A stretch of 64,000 nucleotides of DNA from Micromonospora cathayae (GCF_028993575.1 NZ_CP118615.1:7035001-7099000), one strand, 5' to 3'; shown: positions 34,917 through 44,089, numbered from the stretch's first letter. The notes: generated by a model not told the origin, from the letters alone. Numbers and translations: made by a program.

Positions 34917-35893
34917 CGGGCGCTGCCCTGCCGGGCCGCGGCGACCGAGAAGACCGCCCGTTCCAGCGCGTACGCCCGGTCGTCCGCGCCGCCCTTGACC
35001 GCCGCGTTGCAGTCGGCCGCCACCCGCATGGCCTGTACCAGCCCTTCCGGGGTCCACCCCCGGGCCTGGCGCTGGGCCCGTTCGATCTTCCAGCCGGGCA
35101 TGCCGAGGCTGCTGGCGAGCTGGTAGGGGCTGCCCCGCCCGGCGGAGGCGACCCGGGCCACGGTCCGTACGCCGTCGGCGAGCGCGTCCGCGATGGGGAC
35201 CGGATCCACGCCCACGTGCAGGGCCCAGCGCAGCGCCTCCAGCGCGGCGGGCACGTCGCCGACCATGACGGCGTCGGCGACGGTGAATCCGCTGACCTCG
35301 GCCCGTCCCCGGTAGTAACGGGCCACGGTGTCCGGGGTGATCCGGCCGTCGGTGTCGGCCATCAGCTGGGAGCAGGCGGCGGCCAACTCCCGCAGGTCGT
35401 TGCCGACGGCGGCGAGCAGCGCGTGGGCGGCGTCGTCGGTGCACCGTCCACCGGCCCGGCGGATCTCCTCCCGGACGAAGGCCACCCGTTCCCGGTCCCC
35501 CTTGAGTTTGGCCGCCGGGATCACGGTCGCGCCGGCGGCCCGCAGCCCGTCGGCGAACGCCTTGCCCTTGGCCCCGCCGGCGTGCAGGACGAGCAGCCGG
35601 ACCTCCGGGTCCGGGTCCTTCGCGTACGCCAGCAGCGCGGCCACCAGGTCCTTGCGGGCGTCCTGCCCGGCCCGCAGCACCAGCACCCGTCGCCCGCCGA
35701 AGAGAGAGGGACTGAGCATCTCGGCGATCTCGCCGACGGTCAGGCTGCCCGCCTGGTACTCCCGGACGTCCACGTCGGGGTCGACGTTCCGGGTCTCGGT
35801 GACGGCTTCGGTAACGGCGCGCGTGGCGAGCAGCTCCTCGTCGCCGAGGACGAGCAGAATGGGAGCGAGACTGGCGGGGGTCACGTCGCCCAT
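34913..35893 (-). CDS. holA: DNA polymerase III subunit delta
   Basis: A 326-residue clamp-loader delta subunit. PILLVLGDEELLATRAV starts the AAA+-like fold, and RRVLVLRAGQD, KAFADGLRAAGATVIP and LLAAVGNDLRELAAACSQL are typical of actinobacterial HolA, which lacks functional Walker motifs. The C-terminal collar region follows. ATG 35893 gives the usual start GDVTPASLAPILLV; the frame is open 36 codons further up. It lies next to rpsT and comEC, as in other actinobacteria. Confidence 0.92.
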   Translation of the reverse strand: MGDVTPASLAPILLVLGDEELLATRAVTEAVTETRNVDPDVDVREYQAGSLTVGEIAEMLSPSLFGGRRVLVLRAGQDARKDLVAALLAYAKDPDPEVRLLVLHAGGAKGKAFADGLRAAGATVIPAAKLKGDRERVAFVREEIRRAGGRCTDDAAHALLAAVGNDLRELAAACSQLMADTDGRITPDTVARYYRGRAEVSGFTVADAVMVGDVPAALEALRWALHVGVDPVPIADALADGVRTVARVASAGRGSPYQLASSLGMPGWKIERAQRQARGWTPEGLVQAMRVAADCNAAVKGGADDRAYALERAVFSVAAARQGSAR

Positions 35894-36069
35894 ACTCGCA
35901 CGCTGCGGAAGCGGATCGTGCCTGCTCATCGTCACCGCGACGGCACGGCCCGCACTCTGCGCAATACAGACATAACACTTCTGGCGGTAGCTATCTGACA
36001 TTTCTCGCCGGAGTCGCGGGTGCCGTCCGTCGACCCCGCACCGGACCCCGACCGCCCTATCATCGACGA

Positions 36070-36885
36070 ATGACGATCACGGACGGGGAACTGGCGATCG
36101 CCGCCGCAGAGGCGGGGGCCGCCGTCGTGCGGTCCCGGTACGGGACGGCGGTCACCCGCTTCCAGAAGTCCCCGCTCGACTTCGCCACCGCCGCCGATCT
36201 CGAGGCCGAGCAGGTGATCGTCGATCTGCTGCGGGCGGCCCGGCCGGCCGATGCCGTCATCGGCGAGGAGAACGGACGCACCGGCACCGAGACGGCCGAC
36301 CGGACCTGGTTGGTCGATCCGCTGTGCGGCACCCTGAACTTCGCCGCCCGCACCCCTCTGGTCGCGGTGAACGTGGCGCTGCGTACCGGCTCCGACGTCA
36401 CGGCGGCCGCCTCGGTCGCCCCCTTCAGCGGCGAGGTGTTCTGGACCGACGGCGGCCAGGCTCACCTTCGCCGCGCCGGTGTGGACGAGGTGCTGTCCCC
36501 GTCGGCCGACTCGTTGCTGGTGGACGCCAATCTTGATCCGCCCTTTCCGAACAGCTCCGCCTTCCGGGCCGTCCAGCTACTGGCGGACCCGGAGTTCACG
36601 GCTCGGTTCCGACCCCGGGTGGTCTCCACCACCCTGGCGGTGGCCTGGGTCGCCGCCGGACGACGAGCGGCCTACCTGACCGACGGGCAGCTCCACGACA
36701 GCGTGCACTTCGCCAGCGGCATCGCCCTGTGTCAGGCGGCCGGGTGTGTGGTGACCGGCCTCCGGGGGCAGCCACTGCACACCGGTGTGGGCGGGCTGCT
36801 CGTGGCCGCTGACCAGGACACGCACCGGACCCTGCTGGCCGCCGTGGAGCGACAGTTCGCATCAGGCACCACCACCCACCCCTGA
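36070..36885 (+). CDS. Inositol monophosphatase family protein with altered metal site
   Basis: A 271-residue FIG-superfamily protein. GEENG (65-69) holds the first metal ligand. The next motif reads DPLCGTLNF (83-91) where the family has D-P-(I/L)-D-G-T-x-N-F, so the second Asp is Cys86. The third motif is LHDSVHFASG in place of W-D-x-A-A. The Asp of HD is kept. Activity as a phosphatase may be reduced or changed, or Cys may be a subfamily feature. Its 3' end overlaps comEC by 24 bases on the opposite strand. Confidence 0.8.
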   Translation: MTITDGELAIAAAEAGAAVVRSRYGTAVTRFQKSPLDFATAADLEAEQVIVDLLRAARPADAVIGEENGRTGTETADRTWLVDPLCGTLNFAARTPLVAVNVALRTGSDVTAAASVAPFSGEVFWTDGGQAHLRRAGVDEVLSPSADSLLVDANLDPPFPNSSAFRAVQLLADPEFTARFRPRVVSTTLAVAWVAAGRRAAYLTDGQLHDSVHFASGIALCQAAGCVVTGLRGQPLHTGVGGLLVAADQDTHRTLLAAVERQFASGTTTHP

Positions 36886-39375
36886 CCGTCCCCCGCGCGC
36901 CACCACCGCCAGGCGACCGCCGACGACCACCACCGCCAGGTCCCCCTCGGTGTCGGTACGCAGCACCCGCGCCCCGCCCCGGGCGAGCCGGGCCAGCACG
37001 GCCGGGTTCGGGTGCCCGTAGTCGTTGCCCGCCCCCACCGGCACCAGGGCCACCGCCGGGCGTACCGCGTCGAGGAAGGCCGGCTCCTGGTAGGCGGAGC
37101 CGTGATGGGCGACCTTCAGCACGTCCACGTCGAGCACGCCGGCCGGTGTCCGGTCGAGCACCGCCCGCTGTTCCTCGGTCTCGGCGTCCCCGGCGAGCAG
37201 GATCCGCACCCCGGCCACCCGGGCGATCAGCACCAGGGAGTTGTTGTTCGGGTCGGAGCGGGTGCCCCGCATCGGGTACGGCGGACCCAGCAGCGCCAAC
37301 TCCACCCCGCCGGACCGGTACGTCCAACCGGCGGCGACCGGCAGCAGCGGCACCCCGGCCAACACCGCCGCCGCGCGGACCAGGTCCCGCCCGGCGGCCG
37401 GCTCCGGCCACTGAGGAACGACGACGGATCCCACCCGTCGCCCCCGGAACACCCCGGCGACCCCACCGGTGTGATCGACGTGGAAGTGGCTCACCACCAG
37501 CAACGACACCTGCCGGACGCCGAGCCGGCGCAGGCAGCCGTCCGCCGCCCCGGGATCCGGACCGGTGTCCACCACCACCGCCCGCCCCGGTGCCACCGGC
37601 AGCACCACCAGGTCGCCCTGGCCGACCGCGCACACCGCCACCACCCAGCCCTGCGGCGGCCAGCCGCTCGCCACCAGCCGAACCGGAAGCGCGCCCAGCA
37701 CCGCAGCGAGCGCCGTCACCGTCACCAGCCGACGCACCACCGGTCGACGGACGGCGACCAGCAACGCCACGGTCAGCGCCGCCAGCAGCAGCGCCCCGGA
37801 CACCCCACCCGGCCAGGGCAGATTCCCGGCCGGCAGCCGGGCACCGTACCGGGCGACGGTGACCAGCCACCACGCCGGCCAGCTCGCCAGCCAGGCGGTG
37901 AACTCGGCCGCCGCCGGCCAGACCGGGGAGAGCACCGCCGCCACCACGCCCAGCACCGTGGCCGGCGCGACCGCCGGCACCACGAGCAGGTTCGCCGGCA
38001 CGGCCACCAGGCTCACCGTGCCGGACAGCCCGGCCACCACCGGCGCGCAGGCGAGTTGGGCGGCGGCCGGCACCGCCAGGGCCTCGGCCAGCCCGACCGG
38101 CACCCCGCGCCGCCGTAGCCCGTCCCGCCACCGGGGCGCGAGCAGCAGCAGCCCGCCGGTGGCCAGCACGGAGAGCGCGAACCCCGGGTCACCGGCCAGT
38201 TCCGGGTCGACCAGCACCAGCACGGTGACGGCGGCCGCCAGGGCAGGCAGCGCGGCCCGGGGCCGGCCGGCGGCGAGCGCGGCCAGCCCGATCGCGCCCA
38301 TGGTTGCCGCCCGCACCACGCTCGGCGACGGGCGTACCAGGATGACGAAGCCGACCAGGGCCACCCCACACAGCGCGACCGCCAGCCAGGGGCCGGCACG
38401 CGCCCAGCGGGCGAGCAACAGCACCGCGCCCACCACGATCGCCACGTTGGAGCCGGAGACCGCGTTGAGGTGGGTCATGCCGGTGGCCCGGAAATCCTCC
38501 TCGACCTCCGGAAGCAACCGGCTGGTGTCGCCGACCACCAGACCGGGCAGCAGCCCGCCCTGGGCGTCCGGCAGCGGGACGCAGGCACGTTGCAGCCCGG
38601 CGCGGAGCGTGCCCGCGGCCCGCTGCGCCCAACCGGGGTCGCCGCCCGGCAGCGGCGGCCCGGTGGCGGTGAGGACCGCGCCGGTCAGGTCACCGCCCCG
38701 GGGCTCGGCGAGCCGCCCCTCGGCGGTGAGTCGCTGGCCGGGCAGCAGCCGCCGCCACGCCGGGTCGGTGGCCAGCACCAGCGTGCGGACCGACGCGTCG
38801 ACCCGCCGCCCGTCCGGCCCGGTCAGGGCGACCAGCTCGGTGCCGACCAGCAGCATGGCCGGACGACCGACGACACCCTTGACCGGTCGCGGGTCGTCGC
38901 GGACGACCAGTTCGGCGGTGACCGCCGCGCGCTCCGAGGTCAGGGCACGAATCACGGCCGCGTCGCGGGCGGTCAGCCGCGCGGCGGTCACCGCGCCGCC
39001 GCAGACCACGCCGAGCAGCACCGCGACGGCGATCCAGCCGTACCGCCGGACGGGCTCCCGGGGCCGCCCGAGCCGGCCGAGCAGGTGGACGGCGAGCAGA
39101 CCGGCGAACAGACCCGCCGCCCCGGCCGACAGCAGGCTCGCCGGGGCGGAGAGGCGCAGCCCGGCGAGGGCGGTCAGCCAGGTCGCCACCGCGAGCCCGG
39201 CCAACCGCAGATCGGGCGGTCGCACGTCGGACGACTGCCCATCGGAGAGTTGCCCGCCGGACCGCTGCCCGCCGGACGACTTGCTGTCGGACGACTGCCC
39301 GCCGGACGACTTGCTGTCGGAGGGCTGCCCGCCGGACGGCCGGTCCTGAGCCGGGGCGGGGATGCGGTCGTTCAC
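36862..39375 (-). CDS. comEC: ComEC/Rec2 family DNA uptake membrane protein
   Basis: An 837-residue polytopic protein. A hydrophilic Ser/Gly/Gln/Asp repeat tail (10-50) precedes the N-terminal DUF4131-type domain (about 60-240), the competence domain with many membrane helices (around TGMTHLNAVSGSNVAIVVG), and a C-terminal metallo-beta-lactamase domain with SHFHVDHTGG and KVAHHGSAY. It would form the channel for incoming single-stranded DNA together with ComEA. The start overlaps the comEA stop (ATGA). Natural competence has not been commonly shown in this group, so another role is possible. Confidence 0.92.
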   Translation of the reverse strand: MNDRIPAPAQDRPSGGQPSDSKSSGGQSSDSKSSGGQRSGGQLSDGQSSDVRPPDLRLAGLAVATWLTALAGLRLSAPASLLSAGAAGLFAGLLAVHLLGRLGRPREPVRRYGWIAVAVLLGVVCGGAVTAARLTARDAAVIRALTSERAAVTAELVVRDDPRPVKGVVGRPAMLLVGTELVALTGPDGRRVDASVRTLVLATDPAWRRLLPGQRLTAEGRLAEPRGGDLTGAVLTATGPPLPGGDPGWAQRAAGTLRAGLQRACVPLPDAQGGLLPGLVVGDTSRLLPEVEEDFRATGMTHLNAVSGSNVAIVVGAVLLLARWARAGPWLAVALCGVALVGFVILVRPSPSVVRAATMGAIGLAALAAGRPRAALPALAAAVTVLVLVDPELAGDPGFALSVLATGGLLLLAPRWRDGLRRRGVPVGLAEALAVPAAAQLACAPVVAGLSGTVSLVAVPANLLVVPAVAPATVLGVVAAVLSPVWPAAAEFTAWLASWPAWWLVTVARYGARLPAGNLPWPGGVSGALLLAALTVALLVAVRRPVVRRLVTVTALAAVLGALPVRLVASGWPPQGWVVAVCAVGQGDLVVLPVAPGRAVVVDTGPDPGAADGCLRRLGVRQVSLLVVSHFHVDHTGGVAGVFRGRRVGSVVVPQWPEPAAGRDLVRAAAVLAGVPLLPVAAGWTYRSGGVELALLGPPYPMRGTRSDPNNNSLVLIARVAGVRILLAGDAETEEQRAVLDRTPAGVLDVDVLKVAHHGSAYQEPAFLDAVRPAVALVPVGAGNDYGHPNPAVLARLARGGARVLRTDTEGDLAVVVVGGRLAVVARGGRSGVGGGA
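39241..39350 (-). repeat. In-frame repeat at the ComEC N-terminus
   Basis: A 30-base unit ctgcccgccggacgacttgc.. is present in two near-perfect and several partial copies, coding for SDSKSSGGQS-type decapeptides. Confidence 0.6.
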
Positions 39376-40430
39376 ACCGTCACCAGGTCCTTGAGCTGCT
39401 CGTAGCGGGCGTCCCCGATGCCCTCGACCTGGCGCAGGTCGCCCACCGACCGGAAGCCGCCCTGCTGGTCACGGTGGGCGATGATCCGTTCGGCGAGCAC
39501 CGGGCCCACGCCGGGCAGGGTGTCGAGTTGCGCCACGGTGGCGGTGTTCAGGTTGACCTTTCCGCCCGGTACCGCGCCGGGCGCACCGGGACCGCCGGCA
39601 CCAGGACCACCCGCACCGGGACCGCCGGGGGCCGCCGCAGCCGGACCGGGGGTGACGCCGACCGCGATCAGCTCACCGTCGACGACCCTGCGGGCCGGGT
39701 TGAGCAACGCGACGTCCACGCCGGGCTGCGCGCCGCCGGCCGCCTCGATCGCGTCGGCCACCCGGGCACCGGCCGGCAGCCGGACCAACCCGGGACGGCG
39801 CACCTTACCGGCGACCGCCACCACCAGCTCGGCCGTACCGCTGGTCGCCGGCTGGCCGGTGGCCACGTCGGCCAGCGGCCCCACCGCCGACAGAGACGGT
39901 GTGGGCACCGGTTCGACCCGGGGCCGGGACCGCCAGGCCCAGAAGCCGGCTCCGAGCACCACCAGCACCGCCACCACGGCGAGCGCCTTGACGCCCCGCC
40001 GCCCGGGATCGAACGGCCCGGGGCCGGGCAGCCGGGACCGGTTGACCCCGGCTGCCGGAGTCGGACCGGCGACGACCGACGACGGCTCGGACCCGTCAGG
40101 GTCGTCGGCCCCGTCACCCCGGAACCCGACGGGGCCGGCCCCGTCACCCCGGAACCCGACCGGGCCGGCCCCGTCACCCCGGAACCCGACCGGGCCGGCC
40201 CCGTCACCCCGGAACCCGACCGGGCCGGCCCCGTCACCCCGGAACCCGACCGGGCCGGCCCCGTCACCCCGGGTCCCGGCGAGGCCGGCACCGCCGCCCC
40301 GGGATCGGGCGGGATCAGCGCCGTCGTCCCAAAGCCCGACAGGCGTCGAGCGGAGCCGTGGCACCGCATCGCGTACGGGAAGCAGCCGCCACAGCCGTTG
40401 GCGTACCTCGGTCTCCTGGTCGTCGGACAC
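39372..40430 (-). CDS. comEA: ComEA family DNA-binding protein
   Basis: A 352-residue competence protein. Residues 1-145 are cytoplasmic and include five copies of FRGDGAGPVG. One membrane helix (ALAVVAVLVVLGAGFWAW) follows. Outside are a SLBB domain (VAVAGKVRRPGLVRLPAG), a Gly/Pro/Ala linker, and a helix-hairpin-helix pair (VNLNTATVAQLDTLPGVGPVLAERII, then VEGIGDARYEQL) that binds double-stranded DNA. All parts are intact. It is followed directly by comEC. The first 145 residues are much longer than in most ComEA proteins. Confidence 0.92.
   Translation of the reverse strand: MSDDQETEVRQRLWRLLPVRDAVPRLRSTPVGLWDDGADPARSRGGGAGLAGTRGDGAGPVGFRGDGAGPVGFRGDGAGPVGFRGDGAGPVGFRGDGAGPVGFRGDGADDPDGSEPSSVVAGPTPAAGVNRSRLPGPGPFDPGRRGVKALAVVAVLVVLGAGFWAWRSRPRVEPVPTPSLSAVGPLADVATGQPATSGTAELVVAVAGKVRRPGLVRLPAGARVADAIEAAGGAQPGVDVALLNPARRVVDGELIAVGVTPGPAAAAPGGPGAGGPGAGGPGAPGAVPGGKVNLNTATVAQLDTLPGVGPVLAERIIAHRDQQGGFRSVGDLRQVEGIGDARYEQLKDLVTV
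40111..40270 (-). repeat. 30-bp tandem repeat inside comEA
   Basis: Five units of ccgtcaccccggaacccgac plus ten more bases start at 40111, 40141, 40171, 40201 and 40231; four are identical and the first has one change. A degraded copy follows at 40261. It encodes FRGDGAGPVG and stays in frame. Confidence 0.9.
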
Positions 40431-40471
40431 GCCGCGACGCTAGGCGGACGGCGGCTGCCCGGGTGGTCACC

Positions 40472-40499
40472 TGTGGACAACCAGGCCCGCTGTGGACAA
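40472..40499. promoter_or_regulatory. Two DnaA boxes upstream of comEA
   Basis: TGTGGACAA occurs at 40472-40480 and at 40491-40499, both in the same orientation and 19 bases apart. The reverse complement TTGTCCACA is the actinobacterial DnaA box. The comEA start is about 40 bases away. The rest of 40431-40826 has no gene that I can support; a less exact TGATCCACA lies near 40580. Confidence 0.5.
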
Positions 40500-40826
40500 C
40501 GCCCTGATCATGCTCTGATGTGGTACGACGACGCTGCGGTGATCCCGTCGAACGAGTCGACGCCTGGTCAGGGGTGATCCACCGTTGATCCACACGATGT
40601 CGGCGACACTGCGGCCTTCCGGCGCGCGACAGCACACCTTTGCCGATCTCGTGTACATCAAGGATGGCCCGATGGGACCGGACGCGCCCGGATCCGGCCC
40701 GGGGCCGCCCGAGGACGGATGCCGGCCGCCGCCACGGGTACGGAGCCGAAAACGGCTGGACGGGCCGAGCGAGCCGGGTCAGCATCGCCCCGCAGGGAGC
40801 ACATCCATCCACCGGAAGGATCAACG

Positions 40827-41225
40827 ATGGCGCAGCGCACGGTAGTACCCGGTCTCTTCCCGCCGCCGGACTACGCGCACCTCGCGGTGGTCGAGGCCGG
40901 GACGCGACTGGTCTTCGCCGCCGGGGCGGTGCCGCTCGACGCGGACGGCAACCTGGTCGGGCCGGACGACCCGGTCGTCCAGGCCGGCCAGGTGATCGCC
41001 AACCTGGCGGAGGCCCTGGCGGCCGCCGGCTGCGGACTGTCGGACGTGATCGCCAGCACGGTGTACGTGGTGGCCTCCGACCCGGAGCCGTTGGGGCAGG
41101 TCTGGCAGGTGGTCCGGGAGTCCGAGCTGGCCGCAGGGCCGCACACCTCCACCCTGCTCGGCGTGTCCTGCCTCGGCTATCCGGGCCAACTGGTCGAGAT
41201 CACCGCCACGGCCGCCGCCTCCTGA
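40827..41225 (+). CDS. RidA family protein
   Basis: A 132-residue RidA/YjgF-like protein, which hydrolyses reactive enamine/imine intermediates from PLP enzymes. VVEAGTRLVFAAGAVPLDADGNLVGPDDPVVQAGQVIANLAEAL is the family core, and VSCLGYPGQLVEITATA is the C-terminal strand. The usual active-site Arg (near RVTV in RidA) is not obvious; HTSTLLGVSCLGYPG occupies that region, so it may belong to a different Rid subgroup. AAGGA precedes ATG 40827 at good spacing. A degenerate repeat follows the stop. Confidence 0.85.
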   Translation: MAQRTVVPGLFPPPDYAHLAVVEAGTRLVFAAGAVPLDADGNLVGPDDPVVQAGQVIANLAEALAAAGCGLSDVIASTVYVVASDPEPLGQVWQVVRESELAAGPHTSTLLGVSCLGYPGQLVEITATAAAS

Positions 41226-41336
41226 GGAACGGCTCACGCCGGCCAGCGAAACGGCTCCCCCGCTCCCGTCGGCCAGCGGAACGGCTTCCTTGCTCACGTC
41301 AGCCGGTGGAACGGGTCCCCGCTCACGTCGGCCGGC
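41226..41336. repeat. Tandem repeat, about 30 bp, four copies
   Basis: Four imperfect copies of ggaacggctcmcgctcacgtcggccagc fill the space between the convergent RidA and DegV genes and run into the last codons of DegV (stop at 41323-41325). Confidence 0.65.
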
Positions 41337-42177
41337 GGTGCACCACCACAGACGCCAGCCCCGGCCCGGCGTGCGCCGCCACCACCGCGCCCGCCTCGGT
41401 CAGGTACGTGTCCCGGACCCGGTCACCGAGCCGGCCGCGCAGGGCGTCGAGGAGCTGCTCGGCCCGGTGCGGGGCGGCCAGGTGGTGCACCGCGAGGTCC
41501 ACCTCACCGTCACCGGCCGCCGCCACCGCGAGGTCGGTCAGCCGGGCCACCCCCCGGCTGGCGGTACGGACCTTGTCCCGCACCGCGATCGCGCCGTCCA
41601 CCATGTGCATGATCGGCTTGACCGAGAGGGCCGTGCCCAGCAGGGCCTCGGCGGCGTTGATCCGGCCGCCCCGCCGCAGGAACTCCAGCGTGTCGACGTA
41701 GAAGAAGATCGTCGTCCGGTGCACGGCGGCCAGTGCGGCGTCGCGTACCTCAGGCAGGTGCGCGCCCCTCTCGGCGGCTGCGGCGGCGGCGAGGGCCGGG
41801 AACCCGATGCCCATCCCGGCGGACCGGCTGTCCACCACGGCGACCCGGTCGTCACCCAGCTCGGCGGCGGCGGCGCGGGCGCCCTCGACAGTGCCGGAGA
41901 GTTCCGCCGACAGGTGCACCGACAGCACGGCGTCGGCCCCCTCGGCCAGCAACCGACGGTACGTCTGCCCGAACTGCTCGGGGGCGGGTCGGGAGGTGCT
42001 CACCGACACCCGTCGCGCGCCGAGCGCGCGGGCGGCGTCGTCCGGTCGGGTCTCGACCCCCTCCAACCCCTCCGCGCCGTTGAGCACGACGGTCAGCGGC
42101 ACCACGGTCAGCCGGTGGGCACGCACCAGCTCGGGCGGCAGGTAGGCGGTGGAGTCGGTGACGACCGCGACGGGCAT
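41323..42177 (-). CDS. DegV family fatty-acid-binding protein
   Basis: A 284-residue DegV protein. The N-terminus VAVVTDSTAYLPPELV and the segment SVSTSRPAPEQFGQTYRRLLAEGADAVLSVHLSAELSGT form the two sides of the lipid-binding cleft, with Thr/Ser residues that hold the fatty-acid carboxylate. VDTLEFLRRGGRINAAEALLG is another family hallmark. In Firmicutes such proteins (FakB) present fatty acids to the kinase FakA; no fakA is near. ATG 42177 is chosen from family length. Confidence 0.9.
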   Translation of the reverse strand: MPVAVVTDSTAYLPPELVRAHRLTVVPLTVVLNGAEGLEGVETRPDDAARALGARRVSVSTSRPAPEQFGQTYRRLLAEGADAVLSVHLSAELSGTVEGARAAAAELGDDRVAVVDSRSAGMGIGFPALAAAAAAERGAHLPEVRDAALAAVHRTTIFFYVDTLEFLRRGGRINAAEALLGTALSVKPIMHMVDGAIAVRDKVRTASRGVARLTDLAVAAAGDGEVDLAVHHLAAPHRAEQLLDALRGRLGDRVRDTYLTEAGAVVAAHAGPGLASVVVHRRPT

Positions 42178-42235
42178 GACCGGCACGCTAGCCGATACCC
42201 GGCCGGGCCGCCGAGCCCAGCCAGAACGCCGAGGG

Positions 42236-42256
42236 CCCGCCCGCCGGACGGGCGGG
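42236..42256 (-). terminator. Hairpin after the phosphatase gene
   Basis: CCCGCCCG (42236-42243) pairs with CGGGCGGG (42249-42256) eight bases after the phosphatase stop. It is short and GC-only. Confidence 0.55.
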
Positions 42257-42263
42257 GTACGGG

Positions 42264-42929
42264 TCAGACCGCCTCGCCGGGGGCAGCCGCGAAGGCGATC
42301 CCCTGCCCGGCCGCCGGCACCGGGGCGGTGAGCACGCCGACGTTGTGGGCGCGCAACTGCCAGCCCCGGACGTCGTCGTGCCGCAGCTCCGTCCAGTGGC
42401 AGTTGGCGAGTGAGGTGACGGTGCGCAGCACGGTATGGTCCCAGCCGAGCAGGTGACCGCAGCCCTGCCGGGCCCCGCCGCCGTGGGTGGCGACCACGAC
42501 GGTGCCGCCCGGCACGGCGTCGGCCGCGGCCTGGAAGCCGGCTCCGACCCGTTTGCCCAGGTCGTCGAGGCTCTCCACCTCGGCGCCCGGGTCCGGGTCA
42601 CCGGCCCGCCAGCGGGCGTACTCGGCCGGGAAGCGCTCGGCCACCTCGGTGATGAGCAGCCCCTGCCACCGGCCGTAGTACCGCTCGCGTAGCCGCGGGT
42701 CGGTGCGTACCGGCAGCCCGGTGAGCGCGGCGAGCGCGGCGGCGGTGTCGGCGGCCCGGCTGAGGTCGCTGGCGACGATGGCGTCCGGGCGGAGCGCGGC
42801 GAGCAGCGGCGCGGCGGCGCGGGCCTGCTCCCGGCCCCGGTCGTTGAGGGGTACGTCGCTCTGCCCCTGCACCCGGCTGCCGGCGTTCCAGTCGGTGTTG
42901 CCGTGCCGCCAGACGATCAGCCGGGTCAT
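42264..42929 (-). CDS. Histidine phosphatase (phosphoglycerate mutase-like)
   Basis: A 221-residue member of the histidine phosphatase superfamily. RHGNTDWN gives the catalytic His near residue 9, RERYYGRWQG is the typical acid/Arg segment, and ATHGGGARQG holds the second His. Cofactor-dependent PGM activity is unlikely because it is short; a broad-specificity phosphatase is more likely. It overlaps the rsfS stop by four bases. In mycobacteria and relatives the gene after rsfS is often annotated gpgP (glucosyl-3-phosphoglycerate phosphatase), which is a candidate role here. Confidence 0.87.
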   Translation of the reverse strand: MTRLIVWRHGNTDWNAGSRVQGQSDVPLNDRGREQARAAAPLLAALRPDAIVASDLSRAADTAAALAALTGLPVRTDPRLRERYYGRWQGLLITEVAERFPAEYARWRAGDPDPGAEVESLDDLGKRVGAGFQAAADAVPGGTVVVATHGGGARQGCGHLLGWDHTVLRTVTSLANCHWTELRHDDVRGWQLRAHNVGVLTAPVPAAGQGIAFAAAPGEAV

Positions 42930-43339
42930 TCGGCCGGTGCCGCGGAACCGGCGGTGGCGTCGGCGTCGACCAGGTCCCGGTCGACGAACGGGATGGTCGG
43001 GCAGTCCTTCCACAGCCGGTCGAGGGCGTAGAACTCGCGTTCCTCGGTGTGCTGGACGTGCACCACGATGTCGACGTAGTCGAGCAGTACCCAGCGCCCG
43101 CCCCGCTCGCCCTCCCGCCGGACCGGCTTGGCCTTCTCCGGCAGCTCGAGCAGCCGCTCCTCGATCGCGTCCACGATGGCGAGCACCTGGCGCTCGTTGG
43201 GGGCCGAGGCGAGCAGGAAGGCGTCGGTGATGGCGAGCTGGTCGCCCACGTCGATGATGACGATGTCCTGCGCCTTCTTGTCGGCGGCGGCCTGGGCGGC
43301 CACGGTCGCCAGCTCGTGAGCGCGTTCGGAAACTGTCAC
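42926..43339 (-). CDS. rsfS: Ribosome silencing factor
   Basis: A 137-residue RsfS/Iojap protein, which binds L14 and blocks subunit joining in starvation. VIIDVGDQLAITDAFLLASAPNERQV and RRWVLLDYVDIVVHVQHTEEREFYALDRLWKDC-like segments are diagnostic. The C-terminal 20 residues are variable. GTG 43339 follows GAAGGAGAA. The nadD-rsfS-phosphatase order is conserved in actinobacteria. Confidence 0.96.
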   Translation of the reverse strand: MTVSERAHELATVAAQAAADKKAQDIVIIDVGDQLAITDAFLLASAPNERQVLAIVDAIEERLLELPEKAKPVRREGERGGRWVLLDYVDIVVHVQHTEEREFYALDRLWKDCPTIPFVDRDLVDADATAGSAAPAE

Positions 43340-43451
43340 CGTTCTCCTTCGATCAACCGTGCGATCCTCCTAGCGTCTCACACGCGGCGGGTGAGCGACT
43401 TGTCAGTTCTGGTCGACTTTCCGGCAACACGGGAGGAACAGGACGAGTTTC

Positions 43452-44045
43452 CTACTGGTACAGGCCGCGTTTGGCGATGTACTGCACCACACCGTCCGGC
43501 ACGAGATACCACACCGGCTCGCCCCGGCCGACCCGTGACCGGCAGTCGGTGGACGAGATCGCCATCGCCGGCACCTGCACCAGGCTGACCGAGTCGGCCG
43601 GCAGATGCTCGTCGGACAGTTCGAAGCCGGGCCGGGTGACCCCGATGAAGTGGGCCAGCTCCAGCACCTCGGCCAGGTCCTTCCAGGAGAGGATCCGCGC
43701 CAGCGCGTCCGCGCCGGTGATGAAGTACAGCTGCACCTTCGGGCCGTACTCGGCGTGCAGGTCACGCAGGGTGTCGACGGTGTAGGTGGGACCACCCCGG
43801 TCGATGTCGACCCGGCTGACCTGGAAACGCGGATTGGAGGCGGTGGCGATCACGGTCATCAGGTAGCGGTCCTCGGCCGGGCTGACCGGCTCGTCGGCCT
43901 TCTGCCACGGCTGCCCGGTGGGAACGAAGACCACCTCGTCCAGCCCGAACCGGTCGGCCACCTCGCTGGCCGCCACCAGGTGGCCGTGGTGGATCGGATC
44001 GAAGGTCCCGCCCATGATCCCGACCCGCCGGATGTCGTCCTCCAT
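43452..44045 (-). CDS. nadD: Nicotinate-nucleotide adenylyltransferase
   Basis: A 197-residue NadD that makes deamido-NAD from nicotinate mononucleotide and ATP. The nucleotidyltransferase motifs are [12 protein letters not shown] and the later [11 protein letters not shown] (ISSTxxR). [15 protein letters not shown] is the middle signature. ATG 44045 is clear. It lies about 110 bases upstream of rsfS in the same direction. Confidence 0.96.
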   Translation of the reverse strand: MEDDIRRVGIMGGTFDPIHHGHLVAASEVADRFGLDEVVFVPTGQPWQKADEPVSPAEDRYLMTVIATASNPRFQVSRVDIDRGGPTYTVDTLRDLHAEYGPKVQLYFITGADALARILSWKDLAEVLELAHFIGVTRPGFELSDEHLPADSVSLVQVPAMAISSTDCRSRVGRGEPVWYLVPDGVVQYIAKRGLYQ

Positions 44046-44089
44046 CCGGTGATCGTATGCCGGCCCGGCCGGGGCGCACCGGTCCCCGA

